This document shows, piece after piece, positions 35,863-44,450 of a DNA stretch of 64,000 nucleotides. Location: assembly GCA_049889355.1 (NCBI GenBank), contig JBMHDN010000032.1, positions 1 to 64,000 on the forward strand, read 5' to 3'. The translations under genes were made by a program, and so were the position numbers. The notes beneath the pieces were generated by a model that was not told the DNA's origin, did no database searches, and worked only from the letters and a program-made list of their open reading frames with translations. Each line of letters opens with the position of its first letter. The first letter of the stretch is position 1. Source of the stretch: JBMHDN01 sp049889355. GTDB taxonomy: Bacteria > Pseudomonadota > Alphaproteobacteria > Puniceispirillales > Puniceispirillaceae.

Positions 35863-35926
35863 ACAAAATAAAACGGCCGGAGAACGAAGGAAAGCCGATA
35901 ATCGGCAAACCTCATTCTCAGGCCGT
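35863..35926 (-). terminator. Hairpin with T-tract between acpP and fabF (partial terminator)
   Basis: On the minus strand ACGGCC/GGCCGT and a one-base-offset GAGAA/TTCTC form a long stem, capped by a second hairpin (GCCGAT-T-ATCGGC). TTTTATTTT follows immediately. It lies in the acpP-fabF gap and looks like an intrinsic terminator or attenuator that would let acpP be more abundant than fabF. Confidence 0.75.
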
Positions 35927-35955
35927 CTCGAAACTCTTGAAACAAGAGAGATGCC

Positions 35956-36189
35956 TTAGGCTGCGCTCTCCAAGAAGTCGATCGCATCTTTGACTGTCTG
36001 GATTTTTTCAGCAGCGTCATCTGGGATTTCACAGCCGAATTCTTCTTCAAACGCCATTACCAGCTCAACAGTATCCAGGCTGTCTGCGCCCAGATCATCG
36101 ATGAAAGACGCACCTTCCACCACTTTATCAGCGTCAACGCCAAGATGTTCTACAACAATAGCTTTTACGCGTTCGGTTACATCGCTCAT
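35956..36189 (-). CDS. acpP: Acyl carrier protein
   Basis: AcpP (77 residues) carries acyl chains on a phosphopantetheine arm. The attachment Ser37 is in GADSLDTVELVMAFEEEF. The protein is strongly acidic and has the expected four-helix pattern. It lies between fabG and fabF, as in the usual fab cluster. GGGGG-rich sequence precedes the ATG. A 220-bp leader upstream leaves room for its own promoter. Confidence 0.98.
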   Translation of the reverse strand: MSDVTERVKAIVVEHLGVDADKVVEGASFIDDLGADSLDTVELVMAFEEEFGCEIPDDAAEKIQTVKDAIDFLESAA

Positions 36190-36409
36190 GTAATCCCCCT
36201 CATCTCTCTCAAATTAGGTAAGCCAAAAACGGCTTTTGGGCAAAATGTTGCGGCGGTTTAACACAGATTGATCTGGATTGCCACCCCTTGTTTTGCCATC
36301 ATAGCTTCTGGATTGGATACTGCAAGGATTGAAAGCAGCCATAATTGCATATTCTCACCATGCAAATGCGCTATTCAGCTCATAGCCAGTGGCACCTGCA
36401 AGACCAGCC

Positions 36410-37150
36410 TTAGAGCATCGCCATCCCGCCATTAATATGCAAGGTTGCCCCGGTCATATACCCAGCCTCTTCAGAGGCGAGATACACCACTGCCGCCGCA
36501 ATTTCTGCTGCAGAGCCAAGACGTCCAGCCGGGACATTGGATAAAAGATTGTCTTTTTGCTGATCACTCAGCACATCTGTCATCGGCGTGGCGATAAAAC
36601 CAGGTGCAATCGCATTAACAGTGATGCCGCGGCTCGCCACTTCTGCGGCCAGTGCCTTACCAAAACCGATCAGACCGGCCTTTGAGGCGGCATAATTGGC
36701 CTGACCTGGATTGCCTGTCGCCCCCACAATAGAAGAGATATTGATAATCCGGCCCCAGCGTGCCTTCATCATAGTGCGCAAGCCTGCACGTGCCAGCATC
36801 ATCGAGGCGGTGAGGTTCACATCCAGTACGGCCTGCCAGTCTTCATCTTTCATGCGCATCATCAGGCCATCACGGGTGATACCGGCATTATTGACCAGAA
36901 TGTCAATCGGTGCACCGGCTAGCTCTGCGGCTGTATCCATCAGCCCGGCCACCGCATCCATATCTGAGAGGTTGGCTGCCGCCACAAACGCGCCCTCACC
37001 TAATTCTGCCTGAAGCTCTGCCAGCTTTTCAGCACGTGTACCATGCAGCACAACCTTTGCGCCTGCGCCATGCAAGGCCCGTGCAATTTCAGCGCCGATA
37101 CCGCCTGTTGCGCCTGTTACCAAAGCGGTTCTTTGTGATAAATCAAACAT
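36410..37150 (-). CDS. fabG: 3-oxoacyl-ACP reductase
   Basis: FabG (246 residues) is the NADPH-dependent ketoreductase of fatty acid synthesis. The cofactor loop VTGATGGIG lies at residues 11-19, NNAG at 87-90, Ser140, Tyr153 and Lys157 (YAASK) form the full catalytic set, and the C-terminus TGATLHINGGMAML is typical. It sits 48 bases after fabD on the same strand and before acpP. Confidence 0.97.
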   Translation of the reverse strand: MFDLSQRTALVTGATGGIGAEIARALHGAGAKVVLHGTRAEKLAELQAELGEGAFVAAANLSDMDAVAGLMDTAAELAGAPIDILVNNAGITRDGLMMRMKDEDWQAVLDVNLTASMMLARAGLRTMMKARWGRIINISSIVGATGNPGQANYAASKAGLIGFGKALAAEVASRGITVNAIAPGFIATPMTDVLSDQQKDNLLSNVPAGRLGSAAEIAAAVVYLASEEAGYMTGATLHINGGMAML

Positions 37151-37198
37151 GATACTGCTCTCTTTTTTGCCGGTTAAATTCTAATACAGAAGGCTGTC

Positions 37199-38140
37199 TT
37201 ACGCGCCAAACACCGCTTCAATATCAGCCATTGTTTCCGCATTTGCAATCTCAACATCGCTCAAGGTGCGCTTCACCAGACCGCTCAGCACCTTGCCTGT
37301 GCCGAGCTCAACAAAACGAGACACACCGGCCTGCTGCATCGCTTCTAGACTCTCGCGCCAGCGCACACGCCCACAAACCTGTGTCACCAGATTTGCACGT
37401 AATTCCACCGCGCTGGTCTCGGCATCTGCTGTTACATTACAGAATACAGTCATGGTCGGTTCCTGAAACTCAGTACTGGCTAGCGCATCTGCCATAATAT
37501 CCGCAGCTGGTGCCATCAAATCACAATGGAAAGGTGCACTCACCGGCAATTTCAAAGCCCGTTTCAGCCCTGCTTCTTTGGCAGCGGCAATGGCCGCATC
37601 CACGCCCTCTGCCGTCCCTGAGACCACAATCTGGCCTGGGGCATTATCATTGGCAATCTGAACCAGCCCAGCGGAGGCCGCATTGGCAATAATATCTTGA
37701 ACCTGCTGCATATCTGCACCCAGCAGTGCGGCCATAGCCCCTTCACCAACTGGCACAGCCTCTTGCATGGAATCACCGCGCAGGCGCAACAGCCGCGCCG
37801 CATCGTCAAGGCTGAGCACGCCCGCCGCCGCAAGGGCTGCATATTCGCCAAGAGAATGGCCAGCCACCACTGAACCTAAGTTGTGCAAATTCTGACCCGT
37901 CTTTTCCTCTACAGCGCGCACCACCGCCAGCGCAGAGGCAAAGAGTGCAGGCTGGGCATTGCGCGTGAGTTTAAGAGTCTCGTCTGGACCTTCTTTCATC
38001 AGCGCAAAGAGGTCCTCGCCCAGCGCATCGTTAACCGCTTCAAAAACAGCCCGCGCCGCGCCAGATTCACCCGCCAGTGCGACCCCCATACCAACGGCTT
38101 GTGCACCCTGACCCGGAAAAAGAAATGCTGTCTTTGACAT
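37199..38140 (-). CDS. fabD: Malonyl-CoA:ACP transacylase
   Basis: FabD (313 residues) loads malonyl groups onto ACP. FLFPGQGAQAVGMG is the first conserved loop, Ser96 in AGHSLGEYAA is the nucleophile, and the catalytic His is in VSAPFHCDLM. The length is normal. It is the first gene of the leftward fab run (fabD-fabG-acpP-fabF-mltG-gmk) and is divergent from the rpsF operon across 298 bp. Confidence 0.97.
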   Translation of the reverse strand: MSKTAFLFPGQGAQAVGMGVALAGESGAARAVFEAVNDALGEDLFALMKEGPDETLKLTRNAQPALFASALAVVRAVEEKTGQNLHNLGSVVAGHSLGEYAALAAAGVLSLDDAARLLRLRGDSMQEAVPVGEGAMAALLGADMQQVQDIIANAASAGLVQIANDNAPGQIVVSGTAEGVDAAIAAAKEAGLKRALKLPVSAPFHCDLMAPAADIMADALASTEFQEPTMTVFCNVTADAETSAVELRANLVTQVCGRVRWRESLEAMQQAGVSRFVELGTGKVLSGLVKRTLSDVEIANAETMADIEAVFGA

Positions 38141-38438
38141 GTCGACCCTCTTTTATCTATTCATCCACAATTTATGTGATAATTTCCTAGGCTATAGCAG
38201 GTGGCTTTACCTTGCATCAATGCCTTTTTCTAAAACGGGTCAGAAGTGCCTGTCCTCTGTAAAAACCCTTGCATTGCAGACAAAAAAGGCGTAAACGCAT
38301 GCCATCTGTGCCCATTATATATGTGGTGCGATACTCCCTTGCCAGTTTTGTGCCTGCAACCCAGCCCAGGGTTCGGTACACCAAAAGCTGGCTGATTGGC
38401 CGGCATACCGGTCAGTAAAAAGCCATAAGGAGAGACAT
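38141..38438. promoter_or_regulatory. Divergent fabD / rpsF control region
   Basis: This 298-bp gap has no credible gene. It must carry promoters for the fab run and the ribosomal protein operon. A DnaA-box-like TCATCCACA (one mismatch) lies at 38161-38169. A hairpin just before rpsF, CTGA-TTGG-CCGG-CATA-CCGG-TCAG (38392-38415), pairs fully around a four-base bulge. In other bacteria rpsF leaders bind the S6:S18 complex for autoregulation, so this hairpin is a candidate for that; the assignment is inference. Confidence 0.4.
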
Positions 38439-38885
38439 ATGCGGCTTTATGAATGCGTGCTGATTGCGCGCCAGGATGTCAGTGCTGCTCAGGTAGAAAG
38501 CCTGGTAGACGAATTTACAAGCATCATTACAAATGATGGCGGTTCTGTGAAGAAGCGCGAATATTGGGGACTGCGTTCTCTGGCTTACCGGATCAAGAAG
38601 AACCGGAAAGGCCATTACGTGCTCCTGAACCTTGAAACAGCACCTGCCACACTGGCAGAATTTGAGCGTATCATGGGTCTCAATGAAGACATCCTGCGTT
38701 TCTTGACTGTTTCAATCGACGAAGTTGAAGAAGGCCCATCTGTGATGATGCAGGCCAAATCAGAGCGCAGCGAGCGTGGTGAACGCGGTGATCGCGGTGA
38801 TCGTGGTGATCGCGGCGGCAATAACGAGCGTTATGCCAGCAATCGCGCCTCAGCCCCTAAATCAGACGAAGCGAAAGGTGAATAA
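38439..38885 (+). CDS. rpsF: 30S ribosomal protein S6
   Basis: S6 (148 residues) binds with S18 on the platform of the small subunit. The core (residues 1-100) shows MRLYECVLIARQD, KREYWGLRSLAYRIKKNRKGHY and the FLTVSIDEVEEGPS end. A charged, low-complexity tail of about 40 residues with RGDRGDRGD repeats follows; such tails are common in alphaproteobacterial S6. GGAGAG precedes the ATG. It starts the rpsF-rpsR-rplI operon. Confidence 0.97.
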   Translation: MRLYECVLIARQDVSAAQVESLVDEFTSIITNDGGSVKKREYWGLRSLAYRIKKNRKGHYVLLNLETAPATLAEFERIMGLNEDILRFLTVSIDEVEEGPSVMMQAKSERSERGERGDRGDRGDRGGNNERYASNRASAPKSDEAKGE

Positions 38886-38887
38886 AG

Positions 38888-39142
38888 ATGGCACAGCTTG
38901 AAATTACCCGTGAAGCCGTCCGCCGTTCAGGTGGTCGCCGTCGCAAATCATGCCCATTTTCAGGGCCGAATGCGCCAAAGATCGATTATAAAGATGTGAA
39001 ATTGTTGAGCCGCTACACCACAGAGCGCGGTAAAATCGTTCCATCTCGTATCTCAGCTGTCTCTGCAAAGAAGCAGCGTGAACTGTCAACAGCTATCAAG
39101 CGTGCACGCTTCCTGGCCCTGATGCCATATGCTGTGGTCTAA
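38888..39142 (+). CDS. rpsR: 30S ribosomal protein S18
   Basis: S18 (84 residues) is the partner of S6 on the 30S platform. The stretch KSCPFSGPNAPKIDYKDV, then LLSRYTTERGKIVPSRISAV, and the basic ending AIKRARFLALMPYAVV are clear family features. It starts two bases after rpsF, so translation is probably coupled, giving equal S6 and S18. Confidence 0.98.
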   Translation: MAQLEITREAVRRSGGRRRKSCPFSGPNAPKIDYKDVKLLSRYTTERGKIVPSRISAVSAKKQRELSTAIKRARFLALMPYAVV

Positions 39143-39166
39143 GCTGGGATAGAAGGAGAGATTATT

Positions 39167-39790
39167 ATGGATATTATTCTTCTGGAGCGTGTGGAAAAGC
39201 TGGGCAAGATCGGTGATGTCGTATCGGTTAAGCCAGGCTATGCACGCAACTTCCTGCTGCCAAAGGGCAAGGCCCTGCGCGCCAATAAAGCGAATATGGC
39301 GAAGTTCGAAGCAGAACGTGCAGAGATTGAAGCACGCAATGCTGATGCCAAATCAGCCGCAGAAGCACAAGCAGCAAGCATGGGCGATCTGAGCGTCAAT
39401 CTGGTGCGTGCTGCCTCAGAAATGGGCCAGTTGTTTGGTTCTGTTTCTGCCCGCGATATTGCCGGTGCAGTAGCTGAAGCCGGTCATAGCGTGGATAAAG
39501 CACAGGTCGTGATGGATAAGGCGATTAAGACCCTTGGTCTTTTCCCTATCAAAATCAATCTGCATGCCGAAGTTCAGGTATCGGTAACCATCAATATCGC
39601 GCGTTCACTTGAAGAAGCACAGACACAGCTTGAGCTGGGCCGTGCGGTCACAGGTGGCGACAATGACGAAGATGACGATGATGATGCCGTAGAAGTCATG
39701 GTTGCTGATGAAGCGCCAGCGGATGAGGCAGAAGCTGAAGCTGAAGCTGGTGACGCTGCAAGCGAAGGCGAAGACGAAGCCAGCGCATAA
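39167..39790 (+). CDS. rplI: 50S ribosomal protein L9
   Basis: L9 (207 residues) has the N-terminal 23S rRNA-binding domain MDIILLERVEKLGKIGDVVSVKPGYARNFLLPKGKA and a C-terminal domain joined by a long helix. About 50 extra C-terminal residues are highly acidic (NDEDDDDDAVEV, then Glu/Ala repeats), which is a frequent alphaproteobacterial extension. AAGGAGAG precedes the ATG. It is the last gene of the operon and is followed by a terminator. Confidence 0.97.
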   Translation: MDIILLERVEKLGKIGDVVSVKPGYARNFLLPKGKALRANKANMAKFEAERAEIEARNADAKSAAEAQAASMGDLSVNLVRAASEMGQLFGSVSARDIAGAVAEAGHSVDKAQVVMDKAIKTLGLFPIKINLHAEVQVSVTINIARSLEEAQTQLELGRAVTGGDNDEDDDDDAVEVMVADEAPADEAEAEAEAGDAASEGEDEASA

Positions 39791-39820
39791 CGCGTATTTT
39801 ACATCTCAATTTTACAAGAC

Positions 39821-39853
39821 AAAGCCGGACAGAAATGTTCGGCTTTTTCTTTG
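39821..39853 (+). terminator. Intrinsic terminator after rplI
   Basis: AAAGCCGGACA and TGTTCGGCTTT pair around GAAA with one G-T wobble, and TTCTTT follows on the plus strand. Confidence 0.85.
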
Positions 39854-39890
39854 TGTGAGCTGAGGGATGCTTTTCACTAACTTCTTCTAG

Positions 39891-39899
39891 TTATCCACA
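39891..39899 (+). promoter_or_regulatory. Perfect consensus DnaA box upstream of dnaB
   Basis: TTATCCACA at 39891-39899 is the exact high-affinity DnaA box, about 50 bases before the dnaB start and in its likely promoter region. In several bacteria DnaA acts as a transcription factor on replication genes. A single box does not make an origin, and I see no DUE or box cluster around it. Confidence 0.55.
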
Positions 39900-39947
39900 T
39901 AATTCACAAGCGACCCTGCCTTTTAAAACTGTCATTTTAAGAACATC

Positions 39948-41486
39948 ATGAATGACCCGATTACAGATATTGTGAAAAACGCTGGCCAGAGCCCAGAGGC
40001 CAGTGATGGTGATAGCGGTGCGGTGCTGGCCATTGGCGGGGCAAAACAACGTGATTTGCCCCATAATCTAGAAGCTGAACAAAATTTCCTTGGCGCTATT
40101 CTGATTGATAATGAGCTGATGGACAGGGTGGAATTTGCCCTGCGCCCTGAACATTTCTATGATCCGGTGCATCAGCGTGTGTTTGAAACAACTTTGCGTC
40201 TTATCAGCCGTGGCCAATTGGCAAGCCCTGTTACCCTCAAAGCCTTTTTCACCAATGATCCCGCCTTTCAAAATGAAGATCCGGCCCAATATCTAGGTGA
40301 TTTGGTTGATGGGGTGGTCTCGCTCTCTGCGGTTGAAGATTATGCACGGGCGATACATGACAGTTTTGTGCGCCGCGAATTGGTGCGCATTGGCGATCAA
40401 ACAGTGCGTGATGCTAGCCATGCCTCTCTGGATGAAGAAACAGGCGCACTGATCAGCAAGACAGAACAGGCTTTGTATAATCTGGCTGAAAATGATGATT
40501 CCAGCATGGGTCTCAGAAGTTTTGATACAGTGCTGGAAGAAACCATCCAGCGTGTTGAACAAGCTCAGAAAAGTGACGGCGGGCTATCTGGCCTATCTAC
40601 CGGCCTGACAGATTTAAACAATCTGATGGGTGGTTTGCATGATTCGGACCTGATCATTTTGGCAGGGCGTCCAGGCATGGGTAAAACAGCCCTTGCGACC
40701 AATATCGCCTTTCATATCGCCACCACTACCCGATCTGGCGAGAAATCTGCACCGGTGGCGTTTTTCTCACTCGAAATGGCAGCTGACCAGCTTGGCACAC
40801 GTATTTTATCCGAAGTGGCAGAGGTTGATTCGATCAATATCCGCAAAGGCGAATTATCCACAGATGAATTTGGCCAGCTGCTGGATGCACGTAGCCGCAT
40901 TACCAGCGCGCCTTTTTTCATTGATGATACGCCGGCCTTATCGGTGAGCCAGCTGGCCAGCCGGGCACGACGTCTCAAACGCACCACAGGCCTTGGCATG
41001 ATCGTGGTGGATTATCTCCAGCTTTTGCAGGCCCAGCAGGGCATGCGCCCTGAAAACCGAGTACAGGAAATCTCGAATATCTCGCGATCTCTCAAAGCGA
41101 TTGCAAAAGAGCTGCAAATTCCGGTGATGGCACTCTCTCAGCTATCGCGTGCGGTTGAACAACGTGAAGATAAACGCCCGCAACTGGCTGATTTGCGCGA
41201 ATCCGGCTCTATTGAGCAGGATGCGGACGTCGTTTTATTCGTCTATCGCGAATATTATTATCTGAACAAGTCAGAACCTGAACAAAAGGAAAATGAGACC
41301 ACCGAGAAATTCGGTGAACGGGTTCAGCTCTGGCGCGACAAAGCAGATCATGCACTTGGCAAAGCTGAGGTGATTGTCGCCAAGCAGCGTCATGGTCCGA
41401 CTGGTGCGATTACAGTGAGCTTTGTGGACCGCTTTACCAAATTCCAGGATTTGGCGGTGGATGATCGCCTCCCAGAAGGGTTCTAG
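39948..41486 (+). CDS. dnaB: Replicative DNA helicase
   Basis: DnaB (512 residues) is the hexameric helicase that unwinds DNA at the replication fork. The N-terminal primase-interacting domain begins near residue 35 (DLPHNLEAEQNFLGAILID). The RecA-like motor carries Walker A AGRPGMGKTALA, FFSLEMAADQL, VVDYLQLL and LADLRESGSIEQDADVV. No intein is present. It follows the rplI terminator, as is standard in the rpsF-rplI-dnaB neighbourhood. Confidence 0.98.
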   Translation: MNDPITDIVKNAGQSPEASDGDSGAVLAIGGAKQRDLPHNLEAEQNFLGAILIDNELMDRVEFALRPEHFYDPVHQRVFETTLRLISRGQLASPVTLKAFFTNDPAFQNEDPAQYLGDLVDGVVSLSAVEDYARAIHDSFVRRELVRIGDQTVRDASHASLDEETGALISKTEQALYNLAENDDSSMGLRSFDTVLEETIQRVEQAQKSDGGLSGLSTGLTDLNNLMGGLHDSDLIILAGRPGMGKTALATNIAFHIATTTRSGEKSAPVAFFSLEMAADQLGTRILSEVAEVDSINIRKGELSTDEFGQLLDARSRITSAPFFIDDTPALSVSQLASRARRLKRTTGLGMIVVDYLQLLQAQQGMRPENRVQEISNISRSLKAIAKELQIPVMALSQLSRAVEQREDKRPQLADLRESGSIEQDADVVLFVYREYYYLNKSEPEQKENETTEKFGERVQLWRDKADHALGKAEVIVAKQRHGPTGAITVSFVDRFTKFQDLAVDDRLPEGF

Positions 41487-41664
41487 TACTTATCCTTTGT
41501 GGCCTTCTTTGCAGCCTTCTTTACTTTGTGCTTCACTTTGTATTTTTAGAGGTCAAGCTAGCCGCTTTTCGCCTTTTTTCTGCCCTATCTTTCTGATAGG
41601 CAATGGTCATGTTACTCTTGCGCTGTGGTGCGCATAGCAAGGCCCAGATTTAGGTGAAAAACAG

Positions 41665-42792
41665 ATGATGAATGATAAGCCACATCCAGACCTCAAACCA
41701 GGTCACGGCGCCTTCATCATTAATTTGGACAAAATGGCCAGTGCCGCGGCCCATATTCAACAGCTGGTCGGCCCAAATATCCAGCTAGGCGCCGTTGTGA
41801 AAGCCAATGCCTATGGCCATGGGATGAAAGCGGTATCAACCCATCTTTATAAACATGGGTTACGCCAATTTTATGTTGCCCAGCTTGAAGAAGCGCTGGC
41901 TTTGCGCTCAGCGCTGCCAGACGCACAGATCACGGTCTTTGAAGGCTTATTGCGCGGCACTGAAGAGGCCTATATCGCGCATGGTCTCACTGCTTGTGTT
42001 AATGACAGAGCGCAGATGGAGCGTGCAATACAATGCTGGACATCGGGCCTTGCCTTAAAGGCAGATTTGCAAATCGACACCGCGATGAGCCGCCTTGGCC
42101 TGCCTATCTCAGAAGCTGAAGCGCTTATCAGCTCAGGCGCGTTGCCAACAGATTTAGTGAAGGTGATGAGCCATCTTGCCTGTGCTGACGCGCCGGCACA
42201 TCCCCATAATCAGATGCAGCTTGCCTGCTTTTCAGCGCTGGTCAGCAAGGCTGGCCTGCCCGCCTCACTAGCAGCAAGCGGCGGTGTATTGCTAGGGCCA
42301 GATTATCATTTTAATCAGGTGCGCCCTGGTATCCTTCTCTCAGGTTACCCCCCATTTGAAACACCCAGCTTTGCCAAAAATCCGGCCTTATCCTGGTATG
42401 CGCCGATTTTGCAGATCAGACAGATTTCAAAAGGAGAGAGCGTTGGGTATGGGGCCAGCTTTGTAGCAGACAAACCGTGTCGCCTCGCCACCTTGGGAGC
42501 GGGCTATGCTGATGGCTATCCACGTGCCCTGCAAGAGGCTGGAAAGATTGAGATAGCCGGCTATGTTGTGCCTATTGCTGGACGGGTTTCGATGGATTTG
42601 ATGGTGGTGGATGTAACAGAGATTCCAGACACTGTGCTGGAGACCGCAAGCCATGCCTGCCTCTTAGGGCCACATTTTGATGCAGAAGATATGGCAAAGG
42701 CCACTGGAACAATCACCTATGAAATTTTAACAGGTCTTGGCTTGCGCCATACAAGACTCTATGATGGGGCTGACCATAACGGATCAGTTTAA
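41665..42792 (+). CDS. alr: Alanine racemase
   Basis: Alr (375 residues) makes D-alanine for peptidoglycan and needs pyridoxal phosphate. The PLP lysine is Lys46 in AVVKANAYGHG. SLAASGG, RPGILLSGYPPF and the RVSMDLMVVDV segment near the catalytic Tyr region are conserved. A 178-bp gap separates it from dnaB. The dnaB-alr-radA order with ABC genes between resembles other alphaproteobacteria. Confidence 0.95.
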   Translation: MMNDKPHPDLKPGHGAFIINLDKMASAAAHIQQLVGPNIQLGAVVKANAYGHGMKAVSTHLYKHGLRQFYVAQLEEALALRSALPDAQITVFEGLLRGTEEAYIAHGLTACVNDRAQMERAIQCWTSGLALKADLQIDTAMSRLGLPISEAEALISSGALPTDLVKVMSHLACADAPAHPHNQMQLACFSALVSKAGLPASLAASGGVLLGPDYHFNQVRPGILLSGYPPFETPSFAKNPALSWYAPILQIRQISKGESVGYGASFVADKPCRLATLGAGYADGYPRALQEAGKIEIAGYVVPIAGRVSMDLMVVDVTEIPDTVLETASHACLLGPHFDAEDMAKATGTITYEILTGLGLRHTRLYDGADHNGSV

Positions 42793-42859
42793 ATTGCAGC
42801 AGAGATGACAGGCTGACCCCAGCATCAACTCTGCCTTCATTAGGGACAAAACGGTCAAT

Positions 42860-43642
42860 ATGATTTTGAGGTTTCTACAATCGATTGGCCGCGCCTTTCT
42901 GGGTTTCCTCGGCGTTTTTGGTCGGCTTGCGCTCTTTACAGGCAGTGCCATTCGCTGGTCTGTTCAGCCACCCTATTATGGCCGCCAGCTCCTTAGGCAA
43001 GTGATTGATATCGGGTATTATTCACTGCCTGTTGTGGGACTGACCACCTTGTTTTCCGGCATGGTTCTGGCTCTTCAATCCTACACAGGTTTTGCTCGTT
43101 TTTCGGCTGAAGATACAGTGGCGACTGTGGTGGTGCTATCGGTGACACGCGAATTGGGACCTGTCCTTGCCGGCTTGATGGTCGCTGGACGCATAGGCGC
43201 TTCGATGGCCGCTGAATTGGGCACGATGCGCGTGTCTGATCAGATCGACGCTCTAGATACGCTCTCAACCCGCCCAATGCAGTATCTGGTAGCACCGCGC
43301 TTGCTGGCGGGTACCATCTGCTTGCCCTTTTTGGTGCTTGTCGGCGATATTATTGGGGTTTTTGGTGGCTATATTGTGGGTGTCTATCGCCTCGGCTTTA
43401 ATTCCAGCCTCTATCTGGCCCGCACTTTGGAATATCTAGAAGTATCAGATGTTATGCTCGGCCTTATTAAAGCAGGTGTATTCGGCTTTCTGATTGCGCT
43501 GATGGGCTGTTATCACGGCTATCATTCCGGGCGCGGTGCACAAGGTGTCGGGCAAGCCACCACCAATGCGGTGGTGTCGTCTTCTATCTTGATTTTGATC
43601 GCCAATTATCTGGTGACCGCGGTGTTTTTTGGGAATGGGTAA
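42860..43642 (+). CDS. mlaE: MlaE-type ABC transporter permease
   Basis: The 260-residue membrane protein belongs to the MlaE permease family of outer-membrane lipid transport. Family features include GLTTLFSGMVLALQSYTGF, the core VTRELGPVLAGLMVAGRIGASMAAELGTM and MGCYHGYHSGRGAQGVGQATT. Five or so hydrophobic segments are present. The ATPase gene begins one base after the stop. No MCE-domain mlaD lies here, so that part must be encoded elsewhere. Confidence 0.93.
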   Translation: MILRFLQSIGRAFLGFLGVFGRLALFTGSAIRWSVQPPYYGRQLLRQVIDIGYYSLPVVGLTTLFSGMVLALQSYTGFARFSAEDTVATVVVLSVTRELGPVLAGLMVAGRIGASMAAELGTMRVSDQIDALDTLSTRPMQYLVAPRLLAGTICLPFLVLVGDIIGVFGGYIVGVYRLGFNSSLYLARTLEYLEVSDVMLGLIKAGVFGFLIALMGCYHGYHSGRGAQGVGQATTNAVVSSSILILIANYLVTAVFFGNG

Positions 43643-43643
43643 A

Positions 43644-44441
43644 ATGACCACAGAGAACGCCAAAATTGCAATCCAAGATTTGCATAAATCCTTTAACGGT
43701 AAACACGTGTTAGATGGGATCAGCCTGTCTGTGGCAGCCGGCGAATCCCTATGTATCATCGGCACTTCTGGATGTGGCAAATCTGTCACCTTAAAATGTC
43801 TGTTGGGGCTGATCACCCCTGATAGCGGGTCTATTCTTCTGGACGGCGTTGAAACAGTTGGCCAATCGCGAAGCGCACGCGAAGAGATGCTGCGCCGTTT
43901 TGGCATGACCTTTCAGTTTGGCGCCTTGTTTGATTCGTTGCCTATCTGGCAGAATATCACCTTTCGTTTGAGCCAGCGCGCCCCGCTGAACAAAGCCAAA
44001 GCACGCGAAATAGCAGCTGAAATCGTGGGTCAGCTTGGGCTAGCACCGGCTGTGATTGACCAATATCCGGCTGAGCTCTCTGGCGGCATGCAAAAACGCG
44101 TTGCCCTGGCTAGGGCGATTGCAGACAAGCCGGAGATTCTGCTGTTTGATGAACCGACCTCTGGGCTTGATCCGATAACCGGCGGCGTCATTGACAAGCT
44201 GATTGTGGATTCGGTCAAGAGGCTGGGCGCAACCACCCTTACCATTTCACATGATATGGCTTCGGTACGGCGTATTGCTGACAAGGTGGCGATGCTGCAT
44301 CAAGGCAAAGTGATCTGGCACGGGCCAGTCTCGGAGATGGATGACACAGGCATTGCTGAGCTTGACCAATTTGTAAAAGGCAAGCCAAGCGGACCGATCA
44401 CCGATCATCTCAACCGTCAGGCTGAGGCAGGCAGAGGCTGA
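43644..44441 (+). CDS. mlaF: MlaF-type ABC transporter ATP-binding protein
   Basis: The 265-residue ATPase partner of MlaE has Walker A GTSGCGKS, Q-loop FQFGALFDSLPI, signature LSGGMQKRVALARA, Walker B ILLFDEPTSGLDP, and an H-loop in TISHDM. FQFGALFDS and the short linker are typical of MlaF. I use the ATG at 43644, just after the mlaE stop; a TTG at 43629 inside mlaE is an alternative. Together the two drive phospholipid traffic between the membranes. Confidence 0.93.
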   Translation: MTTENAKIAIQDLHKSFNGKHVLDGISLSVAAGESLCIIGTSGCGKSVTLKCLLGLITPDSGSILLDGVETVGQSRSAREEMLRRFGMTFQFGALFDSLPIWQNITFRLSQRAPLNKAKAREIAAEIVGQLGLAPAVIDQYPAELSGGMQKRVALARAIADKPEILLFDEPTSGLDPITGGVIDKLIVDSVKRLGATTLTISHDMASVRRIADKVAMLHQGKVIWHGPVSEMDDTGIAELDQFVKGKPSGPITDHLNRQAEAGRG

Positions 44442-44450
44442 TAAAACCCA

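Noticed and set aside
39891..39947. Possible replication origin at the DnaA box
   Set aside because: Only one perfect box is seen, with no AT-rich unwinding element or box cluster, and no dnaA, parAB or hemE nearby.
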